Of a stretch of 64,000 bases of DNA, positions 55,876 through 64,000 are shown piece after piece. The position numbers and the translations under genes were made by a program. The notes beneath the pieces were generated by a model. It was given only the letters and a program-made list of their open reading frames with translations, was not told the origin of the DNA and did not search any database. Origin of the DNA: DAIOEK01 sp963828285 (lineage in GTDB: Bacteria; Chloroflexota; Anaerolineae; Anaerolineales; Anaerolineaceae); the NCBI GenBank assembly GCA_963828285.1, contig CAWHEB010000008.1, positions 186,001 to 250,000 of the forward strand. The letters are read 5' to 3'. Positions within the stretch are counted from its first letter, which is position 1. Each line of letters starts with the position of its first letter.

Positions 55876-56673
55876 ATGAAAAAAATATCATTGGCAGTCA
55901 TTTTGACCTTGGTTCTGTTGGTATCAACAGTAGGTGCCGGAAAAGCGGTAACAGATGGTTATCCGGACGGTGAAGGGCATCCATATGTCGGATTGTTGAT
56001 CTTTGACGAAGGTGGCAGCCCCGCATGGCGTTGTTCAGGAACCTTGTTGTCGCCGACTGTGTTGCTCACCGCTGGTCATTGTACAGATGGCGCTTCGGGT
56101 GGTCGTGTATGGTTCGAATCGGACGCCCGTAATCTACCTGATTATCCGCTGGGTGGAGTGACCAGTATTGAATTCTCTGAAATTCATACCCATCCCCTAT
56201 TTGGCGAAGGATCATTCATCCTTCATGACGTAGGAGTTGTGATCTTATCCACACCTGTCGTGAAAAGTACCTATGGTGTTCTTCCGGCTGTAGATCAACT
56301 CGATTCGCTTAAGACCAAACGCGGCAAAAAGGATATCACCTTTACTGCTGTGGGATATGGTCTTCAGAAAAGTTTCCCTGATGCTGCCTCATGGAAAGAA
56401 CAAGCACTCAAAGTGCGTATGGTGGCTAATCCCAAACTGATCCAAATCAATACTCCTGGATTTACTGGAGACTTCTCATTACTGTTATCCAACAACACCA
56501 ATACCGGAGGTACCTGCTTCGGTGATTCCGGCGGACCAAACTTCCTGGGTAATTCGAATGTGGTTGCCGGAGTAACATCTTACGGTATGAATAGCACCTG
56601 TGCCGGTACCGGTGGTGTGTTCCGAATGGACCGCCAGAACGTACAGGATTTTGTAAACAGTTTCCTGGAGTAA
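55876..56673 (+). CDS. Secreted trypsin-like serine protease (S1)
   Basis: 265 residues. Signal peptide to ~residue 24 (VLLVSTVGAGKA), then the S1 domain with catalytic His68 (TAGHC), Asp118 (LHDVGVV) and Ser218 (CFGDSGGP). GAGGAGG precedes ATG. The 5' leader carries a promoter, a candidate c-di-GMP riboswitch and a terminator, so expression is predicted to follow the second messenger that governs attachment and biofilm. A stand-alone protease without recognisable anchoring domain. Confidence 0.9.
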   Translation: MKKISLAVILTLVLLVSTVGAGKAVTDGYPDGEGHPYVGLLIFDEGGSPAWRCSGTLLSPTVLLTAGHCTDGASGGRVWFESDARNLPDYPLGGVTSIEFSEIHTHPLFGEGSFILHDVGVVILSTPVVKSTYGVLPAVDQLDSLKTKRGKKDITFTAVGYGLQKSFPDAASWKEQALKVRMVANPKLIQINTPGFTGDFSLLLSNNTNTGGTCFGDSGGPNFLGNSNVVAGVTSYGMNSTCAGTGGVFRMDRQNVQDFVNSFLE

Positions 56674-56706
56674 GAATATCCATGGCAGATTAAGGGGGAG
56701 GAATAT

Positions 56707-56737
56707 AGGCGCATCTTTATTAGGTGCGCCTTATTTG
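56707..56737 (+). terminator. Intrinsic terminator after the protease gene
   Basis: AGGCGCA / TGCGCCT stem (56707-56713 with 56725-56731), 11-nt loop, followed by TATTTG. Confidence 0.7.
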
Positions 56738-56827
56738 TTCCATAATATCAGCTAAAGGAATACCGGAAAAACATTAGGTTTCCCTGATGCTTTGGTAACC
56801 TCACTGAATTTTGTTATAACTATATTC

Positions 56828-57922
56828 ATGCTGACCCGGATCGACATCATTCGCTCAAGACTATCTCATCTTCTCCTCGATGGCGATCATTCCAGTTCTC
56901 CACAGGATATCGTGGAGCAATTGGTAGCAGTTCAGGCACAAGATTATTACGCATCCATCTGGTCGATCGGGTTGCGGATGGCTGATCCAACATCATTTGG
57001 CGAAATTGAAGATGCTTTCAATTCAGGGGCTATCTTACGAACGCATCTCTTGCGTCCCACCTGGCATTTCGTTTCCCCAAAGGATATCCGCTGGTTGTTG
57101 GCACTCACTGGTCCGCGGGTTCAATCACAAAATGCGTTTATGTACCGCAGGGAGGAGATTGATCCAGGTCTGATCAGGAAGTCGAACGACCTGATCGCAT
57201 CTGCTCTTGCAGGTAATAATTCCTCACCCGGGAAGAGATCGGGGAAGTTCTTCAACATTCCGGTATTTCGCTGCCCGTCGGTCAACGTCTCACATACCTT
57301 GTGATGGCCGCGGAGCTGGATGGCATCATCTGCAGCGGACCGAGACGGGGCAAACAATTCACCTATGCTTTGCTGGATGAACGTGTTCCAAATGCCCGCC
57401 CCATGGATCGGGAGGAGGCGTTGGCCGAATTATCCGGGCGATATTTTACCAGCCGCGGACCGGCAACCATCAGGATTTTTCCAAATGGTCAGGATTAAGT
57501 ATTGTCAGATTGCCGAAAAGGTCTTGAAGCTGTCAAGTCAAATCTTGATCATACTACTTATAATGATCAGGATTTCTGGTTCCCACAAAATGATACTACT
57601 CTCCCCAAAGATCCACCCAGAGCCAGGTTGTTATCCATCTATGATGAATACATATCCAGCTACAAAGACCATGCGTATTATCGGCACAGAAGAAGTTGGG
57701 AAACAATTAAAAGATCTAGGCAATGACTTGACCTCGATCCTCCTCATTGATGGCCAGATCGCAGGCACCTGGAAACGGGAAATGGGTAAGGATATCGTAT
57801 CCATCCGCATTTCCTTATTGAAAGACCTGGATGACGTCCAACGATCCGCGGTGGATGAAGAGGCTTTAAAATATGGCGAATTCTTCGAGAAAATGGTTCA
57901 ACTTTCATTCGATCGATCTTGA
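56828..57922 (+). CDS. Winged-helix DNA-binding protein of the AlkX/YcaQ-like family (HTH_42), multiply frameshifted
   Basis: About 365 residues. LSHLLLDGDHSSSPQDIVEQLVAVQAQDYYAS and LRPTWHFVSPKDIRWLLALTGPRV (in parts) open the protein; LTREEIGEVLQHSGISLPVGQRLTYL, MAAELDGIICSGPRRGKQFTYALLDERV, YFTSRGPATIRDFSKWSGLS and LLIDGQIAGTWKRE follow in three different frames. Shifts occur near 57230, 57474, 57500 and 57680, each restoring a conserved segment. Relatives include DNA glycosylases that unhook interstrand crosslinks (AlkZ/YcaQ); the QxQ-type catalytic motif is visible as AVQAQDYYAS. Confidence 0.72.
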
Positions 57923-57937
57923 AATGCAGGTCAGGTC

Positions 57938-58312
57938 ATGAACAAAAACCCAACACCTAAATCTTTCTCAGTTGTTCTGATATTCATACTGCTGAACGCG
58001 TTGATCTGGTTTGGATTTTCGATCATCGCAGCCGCGAGTTTACATCCGGGTTTACCCGACAATCCCCTTTACAAATGGGGAATGGCTATTCTGGCTTTGA
58101 TCGCAGCAGCAATTCTGTTTGGTCTGTGGTTTTTTCTGAAACGGAAAAACAAATTCGCATATTACCTGACGATTGTATCTCTCATCGGAATCATCATCCT
58201 GACATTCTTTGATGATCTGGGATTATCGGATCTGATCGTTCTGGTCATTGAGATCATTCCATTGATCTTGCTGATCAAAGTCCGCAAGTGGTACTTCGCT
58301 TCGGGAGCATGA
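57938..58312 (+). CDS. Small four-TM membrane protein
   Basis: 124 residues with four hydrophobic helices (LIFILLNALIWFGFSIIAAA, WGMAILALIAAAILFGLWFF and two more). No family recognised. 15 nt after the winged-helix gene, hence likely co-transcribed. Confidence 0.65.
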   Translation: MNKNPTPKSFSVVLIFILLNALIWFGFSIIAAASLHPGLPDNPLYKWGMAILALIAAAILFGLWFFLKRKNKFAYYLTIVSLIGIIILTFFDDLGLSDLIVLVIEIIPLILLIKVRKWYFASGA

Positions 58313-58345
58313 CCACCACCGATCAGGTCAGTCCCTGGTTGATCC

Positions 58346-59798
58346 TCAGATCATCTTAAACCGTTCATAAGCAGAATCCCAATCGTTACCCGCTTCCGGG
58401 GAATATTCGCACAGTTCGAACGAGGAATGAATTACTCTTCTGGCTTCATCCAGATCTTTCAACTCCCCGCCGGCGATGAATTGAGCGCACAAGTTCCCAA
58501 CCGCAGCCGCTTCATACGGACCTGCCAACACAGTCCTTTTCATCGCGGATGCGGCAAATTGGTTCAATAAGCTGCTTCTGGCTCCACCGCCAATGATGTG
58601 TACTGTCGGTAGATGGAAACCAGTGATCTCTTCCAGTTTTTCCAGCGTCGCCCGGTAAGTGAAAGCCAGGCTTTCCTTGATGCAGCGGGTGATCTCCCCA
58701 ACCGTTTCTGGTACCGGTTGTTCCCATTCGCGGCATTTCGATTGGATCTTCCCGATCATATCACCGGGTTCAAAGAATAACGGATCATCCGGATCGATGA
58801 CCGATCTGAAAGGTGTCGATTGTTCCGCTTCACGATCCATCTCCTCATAGGAGTAATTCATCCCGTTTGCCGCAAATTGTCTCTGGCATTCCTGGACGAG
58901 CCATAATCCCATGATGTTTTTCAGGAAACGGTTCCTGCCACCCACTCCGCCTTCATTGGCAAAGTTGTTTTGGTACGCAGAATCCGAGGTGATCATACCA
59001 TCAGTCTCGGTTCCCATCAACGACCAGGTGCCGCTGCTGATATAAGCAAAATGCTTCTCCAAACTGGGGACTGCCGCCACGGCTGATGCTGTGTCGTGGT
59101 GACCGACCGTGCAGATGGAGAATGGTTGACAACCCGTCGTATCCAGTATCGTTTTATTTGCCTGCCCGAGGATCGTCGCGGAAGGTACCACCTTCCTGGA
59201 ACAACTTCTCCGATATTCCGAAGGAATCCATGATGCCGTGATCCCAATCGTTTGTGCTCCGATTAAAGAGTTGTGAAACGGACGAAACGGTGTATTCCGC
59301 CGATCTTGCACCACAAAGGAAGTAATTTAGCAGATCGGGTAAGAACAACAATAAGTCGGCTTCAGTGAGAAGTGGATCGTTTGCCCTGACCTGTGAAACC
59401 AGTTGAACCAGGGTATTGAATCTCGCCCGCTGACAACCGGTCCGCTCATACAATTCTTTGGGCGGAATGACCGTGTCCATCCATTCCGGAACACCTTCCG
59501 TGCGTTTGTCGCGGTACATGAACACCGGTGAAATCAGGTTTCCATTTGCACCGATCAATCCATAATCGTTGGAAAATGAATCCACACTGAAGCTGGAAAT
59601 TTCGCTGTCAGCTGATTTCCTCAATCCGTCCAAAAGATTTGAATAAATGTATGGGATATCCCAGACAAGATGCCCGTTCTGTTGAACCGGTTCATTATGA
59701 AAGCGGTGAACTTCAGAGATCTGAATCTTCTTCCCATCGAAAGTACCGGAAAAGATCTTTCCACCGCTTCCACCCAGATCAAGCGCGAGTGCTTTCAT
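58346..59798 (-). CDS. rhaB: Rhamnulokinase-like FGGY carbohydrate kinase (frameshifted)
   Basis: About 483 residues. N-terminal ALDLGGSGGKIFSGTFDG, EVHRFHNEPVQQNGHLVWDI and SVDSFSNDYGLI fit RhaB; C-terminal YISSGTWSLMGTE and VHIIGGGARSSLLNQFAASA are FGGY ATP-binding motifs. One extra G near 59190 breaks the frame; removing it reads LFQEVVPSATILGQA. Phosphorylates a ketodeoxysugar (rhamnulose or fuculose) at C1. Last gene of the operon, 6 nt after the aldolase. Confidence 0.8.
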
Positions 59799-59804
59799 CT
59801 GATG

Positions 59805-60413
59805 TTAAATGAAATTCTTGAATATATTGCAGATCGCATCGGTTTCCATCCGTTCGAGGCAGCTGAACGCAGACATCAGGCAATCTCCTGAAACCACTAC
59901 ACCGTGCATGGGCATGATACAGCCAATACCGATTTTTTCGGCGAGTTCCCGACGGTCGTCAAAATATTTGTAGACACTACCTGCCAATTCCTTTGAGTAT
60001 GCCTTGGCTGGTTCGATCACTCCAAAATACTCTCCTCGTTTGACCGTCGCCTCGGTGACAGTCTTGATCGGTTTACTCTGCGACGCGAAAACCATGCAGA
60101 ACTGTGGATGGGCGTGGATGGTACATTTGATGTAATCAAATCTGGATAGCAACAGAATATGCATCTCTGTTTCACGGGATAACTTGCCGGTTCCTTCGAG
60201 GACATTTCCGGCATAATCGATCAATAAGAATTCATCCACTTCCAGATCGCACATACCAAATTCACTCATCATCGATGGGGAGATCAGGATGCGGTTTTCG
60301 TCCACTCTCACGGCGAAGTTACCACCGGCAGCGTTCGTCAATTTGCGGTCCCACATCGCCTTGGCAATTTTCTTCATTTGACGGCGGGTATCCATATATT
60401 GCAGTTCAGTCAT
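59805..60413 (-). CDS. Class II aldolase (fuculose-/rhamnulose-1-phosphate aldolase-like)
   Basis: 202 residues. Zn site motif TIHAHPQ with the adjacent Glu, GGNFAVRVDENRILISPS, and MPMHGVVVSGDCL with the third His. Splits a deoxyketose-1-phosphate into DHAP and lactaldehyde in characterised relatives. GGAGAACC precedes ATG. Placed between the sugar kinases. Confidence 0.85.
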   Translation of the reverse strand: MTELQYMDTRRQMKKIAKAMWDRKLTNAAGGNFAVRVDENRILISPSMMSEFGMCDLEVDEFLLIDYAGNVLEGTGKLSRETEMHILLLSRFDYIKCTIHAHPQFCMVFASQSKPIKTVTEATVKRGEYFGVIEPAKAYSKELAGSVYKYFDDRRELAEKIGIGCIMPMHGVVVSGDCLMSAFSCLERMETDAICNIFKNFI

Positions 60414-60440
60414 TGAATGGTTCTCCTTACCGGGTTGACA

Positions 60441-61386
60441 TCACTGGCGGATGTTTTTAACTATCACTTTATCTTTAAGCTCTTTTGCCCTTGCGACATC
60501 AAAACCGGCTGTGATCTCAGTTTCGGCAGCAGCACCCGCAACCGCGGCAGCAGTTTGTAGTATCTCCACCATTTCCAGATTATTTTCGATACCGGCAACG
60601 ATTGCGGATAAATAGGCGTCTCCGCAGCCCACTTCGTTTTTGGCATTCACTTGCAACGGCAGGACCCGGTAATAATCCGCGCCATCTTTGACTAATGGCA
60701 CCTTTGCCGCTCCAGGTCATCACGATCAGCGGAATATTGTAAACATCCAATCCGTCCAAAACGGACAAGATTTCTTCCTCAGAATCCAATTCACGGTTGG
60801 CAATAAAGCACAACTCTTCAAAATTGGGTTTGATGAGATATGGACTCGAGTCCAATCCTTCCTTCAGGTAAGGTCCGCTCGCATCCAGGAATACTTTTGC
60901 CCCGATCTCTTTGGCAATGCGGGTCAATTTGGAATAGATGCCTTTATCATCAATGTTACTGGCATCCCCGGTCAGGACGATGGAATCATCCTTTTTCAGA
61001 AGTCTCTTGATCTGCGCGATAAGATCATCGGTGATCTGCTTTGGCAGAATCGGACCACGCTCGGTCAGCATCGAACAAATCGATCCATTTGTCTCCACGA
61101 TCTCATAATTGGTACGGGATTCCATCCCCGGGATTTCGTAATGCAAAAACTGGACGTCCACGCCCCAGCTTTCCAGCATCGAGGTGATCTTCTTTCCGTT
61201 TGCTCCGAGGGTGATCCCCAAAGCAGTGCTGTGGACTTCCAATAGCTTAAGATTTATGGATACATGCGTCCCTTTACCGCCCAATGTTTCTACAGTCCGG
61301 TTCAGGCGGTTAGTCCTGCATTTTTGGAACTCATCCAAAAACAGGATCTTATCCACAGCGGGATTTAGGGTGACAGTGTAAATCAA
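60441..61386 (-). CDS. PfkB kinase, 1-phosphofructokinase/tagatose-6-phosphate kinase type (frameshifted)
   Basis: About 314 residues. TVTLNPAVDKILFLDEFQ and GGKGTHVSINLKLL are the FruK/LacC signature; NEVGCGDAYLSA holds the catalytic Asp in a GCGD variant of GAGD. An extra base near 60694-60698 breaks the frame; corrected reading is WSGKGALVKDGADYYR. Would make a ketose-bisphosphate for aldol cleavage; the exact sugar is not predictable. Confidence 0.82.
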
Positions 61387-61417
61387 CTTGTTTTATCCAT
61401 CAAAAGCAGAATCATCC

Positions 61418-62197
61418 TCATTCGGATTGAATTACTTTTACACCCGCCTGTTGCAGCGGGATGAAAGCTGCAGGGTTGGCATTCCGGTCCGTGATCAAGG
61501 TATCGATGTTGGAAAAGTTGGACAGGAACACCTGCCCGGATTGATCAAATTTCGTGTAATCCGCGAGAATGAACACTTCTTTGGATTGCTCGATCATCAA
61601 TCGTTTGGTATCGACTTCCAGGATACTGGAATCGGTTAATTGATCCGGCAAGTGGATCCCGGCACAGGACATGAAGGACTTGTTTGGATAATAATTTGCA
61701 GCGTTCTTCAGGGAAATATTCCCATAAGTGGATAGATTACTGCCGTGGAAGATTCCACCTAGACAGATCGTCATCATGTTGATATGTCTGGATTCTACCG
61801 TGCCAACCATGAGTTTGATCGAATTCGTGATCAGCGTGATCTGGTAATCGAATGGAATGAACTGCAGTAGATACAAACAGGTGGAGCTGTTATCCACAAA
61901 TATGGTGTCGCCATTGTTGATAAAAGCTGCGGCTACTTTACATATCGCGGTTTTTTCCCTGATCCGCTGTATTTCCCGCACCACCACCGGGAGTTCCGCT
62001 ACTCCGGTTAGGTTACTCTTTTCAAAGACAGCCCCGCCGTGGGTGCGTTTGAGCAAACCGTCCAGTTCCATCTCGCGAAGATCACGTCGGATCGTCTCTC
62101 TGGAAGAGTCGAAGAACAACGCCAGGTCATTGACATCCACCCGTCCGTTTTGTTCCAACAACTTCATGATTTCCGATTTTCGTTCGATGTTATACAT
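61418..62197 (-). CDS. DeoR family transcriptional regulator
   Basis: 259 residues. N-terminal HTH ERKSEIMKLLEQNGRVDVNDLALFFDSSRETIRRDLREME (in parts) with the family signature ETIRRDL; sensor domain IFVDNSSTCLYLL, VDTKRLMIEQSKEVFILADYTKF. Repressor of sugar-phosphate catabolic operons, released by a phosphorylated intermediate. First gene of the minus-strand operon. Confidence 0.9.
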   Translation of the reverse strand: MYNIERKSEIMKLLEQNGRVDVNDLALFFDSSRETIRRDLREMELDGLLKRTHGGAVFEKSNLTGVAELPVVVREIQRIREKTAICKVAAAFINNGDTIFVDNSSTCLYLLQFIPFDYQITLITNSIKLMVGTVESRHINMMTICLGGIFHGSNLSTYGNISLKNAANYYPNKSFMSCAGIHLPDQLTDSSILEVDTKRLMIEQSKEVFILADYTKFDQSGQVFLSNFSNIDTLITDRNANPAAFIPLQQAGVKVIQSE

Positions 62198-62224
62198 CAG
62201 TTTTTCCGATACAGAATGCCCGAT

Positions 62225-62244
62225 TATGTTTGTATGATAACATA
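62225..62244. promoter_or_regulatory. Inverted repeat in the DeoR/isomerase divergent region
   Basis: TATGTT-N8-AACATA, containing TGTTnnnnTGATAACA. Between divergent deoR and the isomerase gene; a TATAAT element (62271-62276) serves the plus direction. Candidate DeoR operator. Confidence 0.45.
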
Positions 62245-62367
62245 TATTTCCGTTTTAACATCCATAATGATATAATAATCCAGGATACAAAACCATTCGG
62301 TAACATTCGGCCCATGTGAAATCGTTATAAACTACTTTTAACTCCACCTGGATAAAGGAATACGCTT

Positions 62368-63361
62368 ATGCAACTCTCCGCATTTACCGTACTGTATAAA
62401 GACCGTCCATTATCTGATGTGCTCGATATATTCAAAGCCAAGGGGATAACCCATGCAGAGGTCGGTTCGGGTGGATTTATCGGGAAGGATCACTGCGATC
62501 CAGCCAGGCTGCTCGCAAATGAAGGTGAACGAAAGAAATTCCAGGAACTATTCTCAAGGCAGGGACATGAAGATTTCCAGCTTAAGCTGCCATGGGAATC
62601 CTGTTCACCCACAGAAAAACCTGGCTGAAAGCTATCACCAGGATATTAAAGATTCGATCGACCTGGCATCGGTACTGGGTGTCGAGCGGATCGTGACCTT
62701 CTCCGGTTGCCCCGGGGATAGCGACCAGGCGGTCTATCCAAATTGGCCGACATCGCCATTTCCCGAGGATTTTCAGACCATTTTCAACTGGCAGTGGGAA
62801 AAGAAGCTCATCCCATACTGGAAGGAAATGGGTAAATACGCGGAAGATAAAGGCGTCAAGATTGCCATGGAGATGCACGGCGGTTATTCAGTGCATTCCC
62901 CGGCTACCGCCATCCGCATGCGAAAAGAAACCGGATGCATTTCATTGGGCGCCAACCTGGATCCCAGCCACATGTGGTGGCAAGGCATCGATCCCGCTCA
63001 GGCCGCGCGTTATCTGGCAGCACAGGACTGTCTGTATCACTTCCACGCCAAAGATGCGGCCATCGATCCCAATTATGTTTCTTACTATGGTGTCTTGGAT
63101 ATGCAAAGTTTTGGAACCGCGTTCGGACGCGCCTGGCAGTTCCGCACGGTTGGATTTGGTCATGATCTCAAAGTCTGGGCGGATCTGTTCAGTGTGATGC
63201 GTTCCGTTGGTTATGACGGTATCGTCAGTATAGAGCATGAAGACTCTTACATGTCGGTTGAGGAAGGTTTGGATAAAGCGGTTGCCAATTTAAAGCAGGT
63301 CATGATGTTTCAATCCGCTTCGAAACCGAAAGCCTTTGACCTTGATGAGAGATTCAAATAA
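62368..63361 (+). CDS. Sugar phosphate isomerase/epimerase, TIM barrel (AP2-endonuclease fold; frameshifted)
   Basis: About 330 residues. FTVLYKDRPLSDVLDIFKAKGITHAEVGSGGF, SCHGNPVHP, IAMEMHGGYSVHSPAT, GANLDPSHMWWQGIDP, YHFHAKDAAID and GIVSIEHEDSYM provide the metal-binding Glu/His/Asp set of xylose-isomerase-like barrels. An extra A near 62582-62586 splits the first 70 residues from the rest; corrected reading EDFQLSCHGNPVHP. Probably interconverts sugars feeding the adjacent operon. Confidence 0.82.
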
Positions 63362-63431
63362 ACTCGATTTCGCTATTTACTAATAACTTACATTAGAGAA
63401 TTATACAAAACCGGATTACTATTGATTTGTG

Positions 63432-63447
63432 TGTTATAGTGATAACA
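63432..63447. promoter_or_regulatory. Perfect 16-bp palindrome upstream of the RRM gene
   Basis: TGTTAT-AGTG-ATAACA. Matches 12 of 16 positions of the inverted repeat in the deoR promoter (TGTTnnnnTGATAACA). Overlaps a TATAGT -10-like element (63435-63440). Confidence 0.45.
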
Positions 63448-63477
63448 TCTTAATAACGGATTCGTGTTCACAATTTG

Positions 63478-63505
63478 CCGCCATCCCTAATAATTGAGGT
63501 GGCGG
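63478..63505 (+). promoter_or_regulatory. 5'-leader hairpin of the RRM gene
   Basis: CCGCCA/TGGCGG stem with an inner CC/GG pair across a bulge, followed by AATTTATTTT. It lies 48 nt before the start codon, in the leader; could be an upstream attenuator or mRNA-stabilising structure. Confidence 0.45.
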
Positions 63506-63552
63506 AATTTATTTTAAACACAGATCTGACCCAGTGAAAGCCGAGGAATACT

Positions 63553-63867
63553 TTGGAAGTAAAATTGTACGTTGGTAATATGACCTATGATACAACAGGA
63601 GACCAGCTCCGCACTATGTTTGCAGAAGCCGGTACAGTAGTTACCGTTGATGTGATCAAAGACCGTGATACCGGAAACCCGAAAGGTTTCGCCTTTATCA
63701 CCATGGAAAGCCAGGCTGATGCCGCAAAAGCTATCAGCATGTTCCATAATAAAGAAGTTGGTGGCCGTCCACTCACAGTGAACACCGCCAAACCACGTGA
63801 AGAACGTCCCAGCGGTGGAAGATCCAGTTACGGATCTGGCAACCGTGGCGGCAATAACCGCTACTAA
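63553..63867 (+). CDS. Small RRM RNA-binding protein
   Basis: 104 residues starting at TTG 63553, fixed by GAGGA 6 nt upstream. RNP2 LYVGNM and RNP1 KGFAFITM are intact; the C-terminal tail is Gly/Ser/Arg/Asn-rich (SGGRSSYGSGNRGG). Resembles the Rbp/cold-inducible single-RRM proteins of cyanobacteria and other bacteria, thought to act as RNA chaperones. Monocistronic with its own terminator. Confidence 0.92.
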   Translation: MEVKLYVGNMTYDTTGDQLRTMFAEAGTVVTVDVIKDRDTGNPKGFAFITMESQADAAKAISMFHNKEVGGRPLTVNTAKPREERPSGGRSSYGSGNRGGNNRY

Positions 63868-63882
63868 ACCTTCGCATTGATA

Positions 63883-63909
63883 AAAGCCCCGCCATTCAGG
63901 TGGGGCTTT
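63883..63909 (+). terminator. Intrinsic terminator of the RRM gene
   Basis: AAAGCCCCGCC / GGTGGGGCTTT stem (one G-T pair), loop ATTCA, T-rich after. Confidence 0.85.
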
Positions 63910-64000
63910 CTTATTTAATCTTCCCGATGAAGAAAATGTTTAACCGATCAGTGAGAGATTTGATTACAAAAATAGATTCACGGAATTAATGGGATAATTG

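Noticed and set aside
1..64000. CRISPR arrays, tRNA, rRNA, IS elements or prophage genes
   Set aside because: No regularly spaced repeats, T-arm-like GGTTCGAATCC sequences, transposase motifs or structural phage genes were seen by eye; a covariance-model search was not possible.

Overview
The window looks like a bacterial chromosome segment of moderate G+C, most likely from a Chloroflexota (Anaerolineae-like) organism. This is inferred from the gene style, not from a marker gene: a giant Ig-repeat protein ending in its own sortase domain, a BMP-lipoprotein nucleoside-type ABC transporter, CAP/LysM secreted proteins, a deazaflavin-type nitroreductase, and many small membrane proteins. No rRNA, tRNA, CRISPR array, insertion sequence or phage structural gene was recognised.

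Layout. (1) 1-2.84 kb: 3' part of a very large Ig-repeat surface protein with a C-terminal sortase. (2) 2.84-7.55 kb: an A+T-richer accessory block of small genes: a ribbon-helix-helix repressor, a DUF2188 protein, unknowns, and a minus-strand operon of a proteasome-like Ntn hydrolase, an unknown 73-residue protein and a broken Doc/Fic-type toxin. (3) 7.6-14.7 kb: lipoprotein hydrolase, small membrane proteins, DUF6508, TfoX-N, GNAT, MFS transporter, a 24-residue lysine-rich microprotein, aldo/keto reductase. (4) 14.8-22.8 kb, minus strand: LacI regulator - ribokinase-like PfkB - BMP lipoprotein - ABC ATPase - two permeases - ADP-ribosylglycohydrolase, apparently a nucleoside/riboside salvage operon with a visible sigma70 promoter and a LacI-type operator. 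(5) 23-30 kb: SRPBCC, zinc-ribbon/HhH, two DUF1801 proteins, DfsB-like protein, NAD synthase-like protein, glyoxalase fold, PhzF, nitronate monooxygenase. (6) 30.3-38 kb: surface polysaccharide locus (Wzx flippase, two Wzy/ligase-like proteins, a truncated methyltransferase, DUF115, and a WecG-type glycosyltransferase fused to a polyprenyl glycosylphosphotransferase). (7) 38-58.3 kb: mixed metabolic and regulatory genes, including a sulfatase-fold membrane enzyme next to a duplicated nitroreductase fragment, a divergent LysE exporter/XRE-cupin pair, a TetR regulator with a near-consensus promoter, a CAP-LysM protein, an AAC(6')-like acetyltransferase, and a trypsin-like protease behind a candidate c-di-GMP-I riboswitch plus terminator. 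(8) 58.3-63.4 kb: DeoR - PfkB - class II aldolase - rhamnulokinase operon with a divergent TIM-barrel isomerase, a deoxysugar catabolic cluster. (9) 63.5-63.9 kb: small RRM RNA-binding protein.

Quality warning. About 25 otherwise well-conserved genes carry one or more single-base indels, most of them extra bases and many in short homopolymers, and the protein continues convincingly in the next frame. This is the signature of uncorrected long-read errors more than of biological decay. Such genes are given over their full span and marked frameshifted; only true fragments with missing ends, and one gene broken many times, are called pseudogenes.
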